From an uncultured Desulfobacca sp. (GTDB lineage Bacteria > Desulfobacterota > Desulfobaccia > Desulfobaccales > Desulfobaccaceae): a stretch of 7,024 bases of DNA. Shown in pieces: positions 5,381 through 7,024 of this stretch. The first letter of the stretch is position 1, and the number at the start of each line of letters is the position of its first letter. The stretch is from assembly GCA_937958145.1 (NCBI GenBank), contig CALGOE010000161.1, positions 1 to 7,024 of the forward strand, in the 5' to 3' direction. The notes below the pieces were generated by a model that worked only from the letters and a program-made list of their open reading frames with translations, made no database searches and was not told where the DNA came from. Position numbers and translations under genes: made by a program.

Positions 5381-6637
5381 CTAGCCTCGAATCTGCCCGG
5401 AGCCGAAAACAATAAATTTCGTAGTGGTCAACTCCTCCAGACCCATGGGGCCGAAGGCATGCAGTTTGGAGGTGTTGATCCCGATCTCGGCCCCCAAACC
5501 CAGTTCGCCGCCGTCATTGAAGCGGGTGGAGGCGTTTACCAGCACCACCGAGGAATCCACCTCATGCAAAAAGCGTTGGGCCCGGGCATAGTTCTGGGTA
5601 ACAATGGCCTCGGTGTGGTTGGAGCTGTATCGGGCGATGTGATCCAGAGCCGCGTCCAGATCAGGCACGATCTTTACCGCCAGGATCAGGTCCAGGAACT
5701 CATAGCCCCAATCCTCGGGGCTGGCCGGCTTTACCTGGGCATCCAGGGCCACGGTCCGGGGGCAGCCCCGCAATTCCACGCCGGCCTCCCGGAAACGGGC
5801 GAACATGCGGGGAATAAAAGCAGGAGCCACCGCCTCGTGAATGAGCAGGGTCTCCATGGCATTACAGACGCCGGGCCGCTGTACCTTGGCGTTGAAACAG
5901 ATGGTCTCGGCCATGTCCAGGTCAGCCTCGGCATCCACAAAAATATGACACACCCCTTTGTAATGTTTCAGCACAGGAATGCGGGAATTCTCGGCGACGA
6001 ACCGGATCAGCCCCTCGCCGCCCCGGGGGATGATAATATCCAGGTAATCGTCCAGTTTCAGCAGCTCGACCACTGCTTCCCGTTCCGTGGTGGGGACAAC
6101 CTGCACGGCCGCCGCCGGCACGCCGGCCTGCTCCAGGGCTGCACCCATGAGGCGGCTTAGCACCAGGTTGGAGTGGATGGCCTCCTTGCCCCCTTTCAGG
6201 ATAACGGCATTGCCGCTTTTCAGGCACAAGGCGGCGGCATCCACCGTGACGTTGGGCCGGGATTCATAAATGAACCCAATGACCCCCAGGGGGATGCGCT
6301 GGCGCCCGACCAACAGACCGTTGGGCCGGCGCCACATGGCAGTAACCGCGCCCACCGGATCGGGCAGGTGCATGACATCGTGCAGACCCTGCACCATGGC
6401 ATTGATGACCTTATCCGACAGAGTCAAGCGGTCAATGAAGGCCGCCGGATAACCCTGCTGCTGCGCGGCAGCGATATCCTTTTGATTTTCGGCCTGAATC
6501 AGTTGCCGTTGCTCTTCCAGCGCCCCGGCCATGGCTGCCAGGGCCTGATTTTTCACGGTACTGGACAGGACCGCCACCTGACGGGCGGCCATCTTGGCCT
6601 CCTGGGCCATCTTGGTAACTAGGGCGGCAAGACTCAT
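5381..6637 (-). CDS. proA: Glutamate-5-semialdehyde dehydrogenase (gamma-glutamyl phosphate reductase)
   Basis: ProA reduces gamma-glutamyl phosphate with NADPH to glutamate-5-semialdehyde, which cyclises toward proline. The 418 residues match the family length (E. coli 417). Conserved segments are RIPLGVIGFIYESRPNVT (114-131), the cofactor-side SGNAVILKGGKEA, IPRGGEGLIRF (203-213), AKVQRPGVCNAMETLL with the catalytic Cys258, NASTRFNDGGELGLGAEIGI (368-387) and GPMGLEEL. The ATG at 6637 is preferred because MSLAALVTKMAQEAK is a normal ProA N-terminus and AAAGG lies 9-10 nt upstream. A GTG at 6688 would add 17 residues unlike the family. The gene sits 132 nt after proB and 9 nt before nadD, and its protein works with ProB, which supplies the unstable acyl phosphate. 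Confidence 0.98.
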   Translation of the reverse strand: MSLAALVTKMAQEAKMAARQVAVLSSTVKNQALAAMAGALEEQRQLIQAENQKDIAAAQQQGYPAAFIDRLTLSDKVINAMVQGLHDVMHLPDPVGAVTAMWRRPNGLLVGRQRIPLGVIGFIYESRPNVTVDAAALCLKSGNAVILKGGKEAIHSNLVLSRLMGAALEQAGVPAAAVQVVPTTEREAVVELLKLDDYLDIIIPRGGEGLIRFVAENSRIPVLKHYKGVCHIFVDAEADLDMAETICFNAKVQRPGVCNAMETLLIHEAVAPAFIPRMFARFREAGVELRGCPRTVALDAQVKPASPEDWGYEFLDLILAVKIVPDLDAALDHIARYSSNHTEAIVTQNYARAQRFLHEVDSSVVLVNASTRFNDGGELGLGAEIGINTSKLHAFGPMGLEELTTTKFIVFGSGQIRG

Positions 6638-6769
6638 GGGCAGACACCTTTCTGAGAGTTGGTAATGGTCAATGATCGATTCAGCCACGGATCTTTTATC
6701 TCATTGGCAAGACAGGATTCCTGGCCGGGCTCAGAATGATAAAAATCGTCCAGGGCTTGGCCACCGGTT
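6638..6769 (-). other. proB-proA spacer with no recognised gene
   Basis: This 132-nt spacer is larger than the other gaps in the housekeeping block. I find no convincing hairpin with a U-tract and no good -35/-10 pair. It contains the proA ribosome binding site (AAAGG near 6647) and an in-frame GTG at 6688 that I judge not to be the proA start. Confidence 0.5.
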
Positions 6770-7024
6770 TTAGTCCGGCGTGTTCGTTTCCGAAAATATG
6801 ACCATGTTATCCCGATGCACGACCTCATCATAGCCCTTATAGCCTAAGGATTGCTGAATATTACAGGTCTTTAGGCCCTTGATGCAGGCCAGATCGCTGG
6901 CCGAATAGTTGCTGAGACCGACGCCGATGACCGCCCCGCTGGTGTCCACCAGGCGCACCGGGGCGCCGGCACTGAAACGGCCATGCACCCCCACCACCCC
7001 GGCCGGCAGCAGGCTCTTGCCCTG
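6770..7024 (-). CDS. proB: Glutamate 5-kinase, C-terminal PUA domain (5' part outside window)
   Basis: Only the last 84 residues and the stop are present; the frame is open to the right edge. The fragment begins QGKSLLPAGVVGVHGRFSAG and continues with GLSNYSASDLACIKG, LGYKGYDEVVHRDNMVIF. This is the PUA domain at the C-terminus of many bacterial glutamate 5-kinases, including the near-invariant NYS and EV(V/I)HRDN(M/L)V motifs. The kinase domain, which phosphorylates glutamate with ATP in the first, proline-feedback-inhibited step of proline synthesis, lies beyond the window. Its position directly upstream of proA on the same strand confirms the identity. PUA domains otherwise bind RNA; in ProB this domain has been linked to regulation rather than catalysis. 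Confidence 0.96.
   Translation of the reverse strand, partial: QGKSLLPAGVVGVHGRFSAGAPVRLVDTSGAVIGVGLSNYSASDLACIKGLKTCNIQQSLGYKGYDEVVHRDNMVIFSETNTPD

Noticed and set aside
4874..6160. 428-residue open frame on the plus strand
   Set aside because: It runs antisense across nadD and proA, both unambiguous housekeeping genes, so it is a codon-bias shadow.
6634..6831. 65-residue minus-strand open frame across the proB-proA spacer
   Set aside because: It overlaps the end of proB in another frame, lacks a recognisable domain, and is better explained as chance.

Overview
All eight supported genes lie on the minus strand, so the biological order runs from high to low coordinates: proB (3' end only), proA, nadD, rsfS, an M48 metalloprotease with TPR repeats, a small FmdB-type zinc-ribbon protein, a secreted polysaccharide deacetylase, and a secreted glycoside-hydrolase-like protein that runs off the left edge. 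The DNA is GC-rich by eye. The proB-proA-nadD-rsfS order, followed by secreted envelope proteins, suggests a Gram-negative bacterium, most plausibly a deltaproteobacterium (Desulfobacterota, for example near the Syntrophobacterales or Desulfobacca). This placement is an inference from gene order and protein character; no 16S or other marker is present.

Right half (about 4337-7024): conserved housekeeping. ProB and ProA carry out the first two steps of proline synthesis, NadD makes the NAD dinucleotide, and RsfS is the ribosome silencing factor that acts on the large ribosomal subunit. Gaps are small (9 nt proA-nadD, at most 57 nt nadD-rsfS, 29 nt rsfS-M48), consistent with one transcript. The proB-proA gap is larger at 132 nt. 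The best local puzzle is the rsfS start. The conserved first helix continues upstream of the only canonical in-frame start (a GTG). A strong ribosome binding site overlaps the nadD stop codon and sits 7 nt before an in-frame ACG.

Left half (1 to about 4307): envelope functions. The M48-TPR protein resembles BepA/YfgC, the periplasmic protease and chaperone for outer-membrane protein assembly. After a 160-nt gap comes the FmdB-like protein, which has a terminator-like hairpin just past its stop. After a further 219-nt AT-richer gap come the deacetylase and the hydrolase-like protein. Together these two resemble the two halves of PgaB (an N-terminal deacetylase and a C-terminal glycoside-hydrolase-like barrel), but here they are separate genes and the barrel belongs to the DUF4015 type. 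They may act together on an exported or cell-wall polysaccharide.

I see no tRNA, rRNA, CRISPR array, insertion sequence or phage gene. Several long open frames on the plus strand are antisense shadows of these genes. No clearly undescribed system is present; the points most worth a second look are the rsfS start, the deacetylase/DUF4015 pair and the altered deacetylase metal motif.
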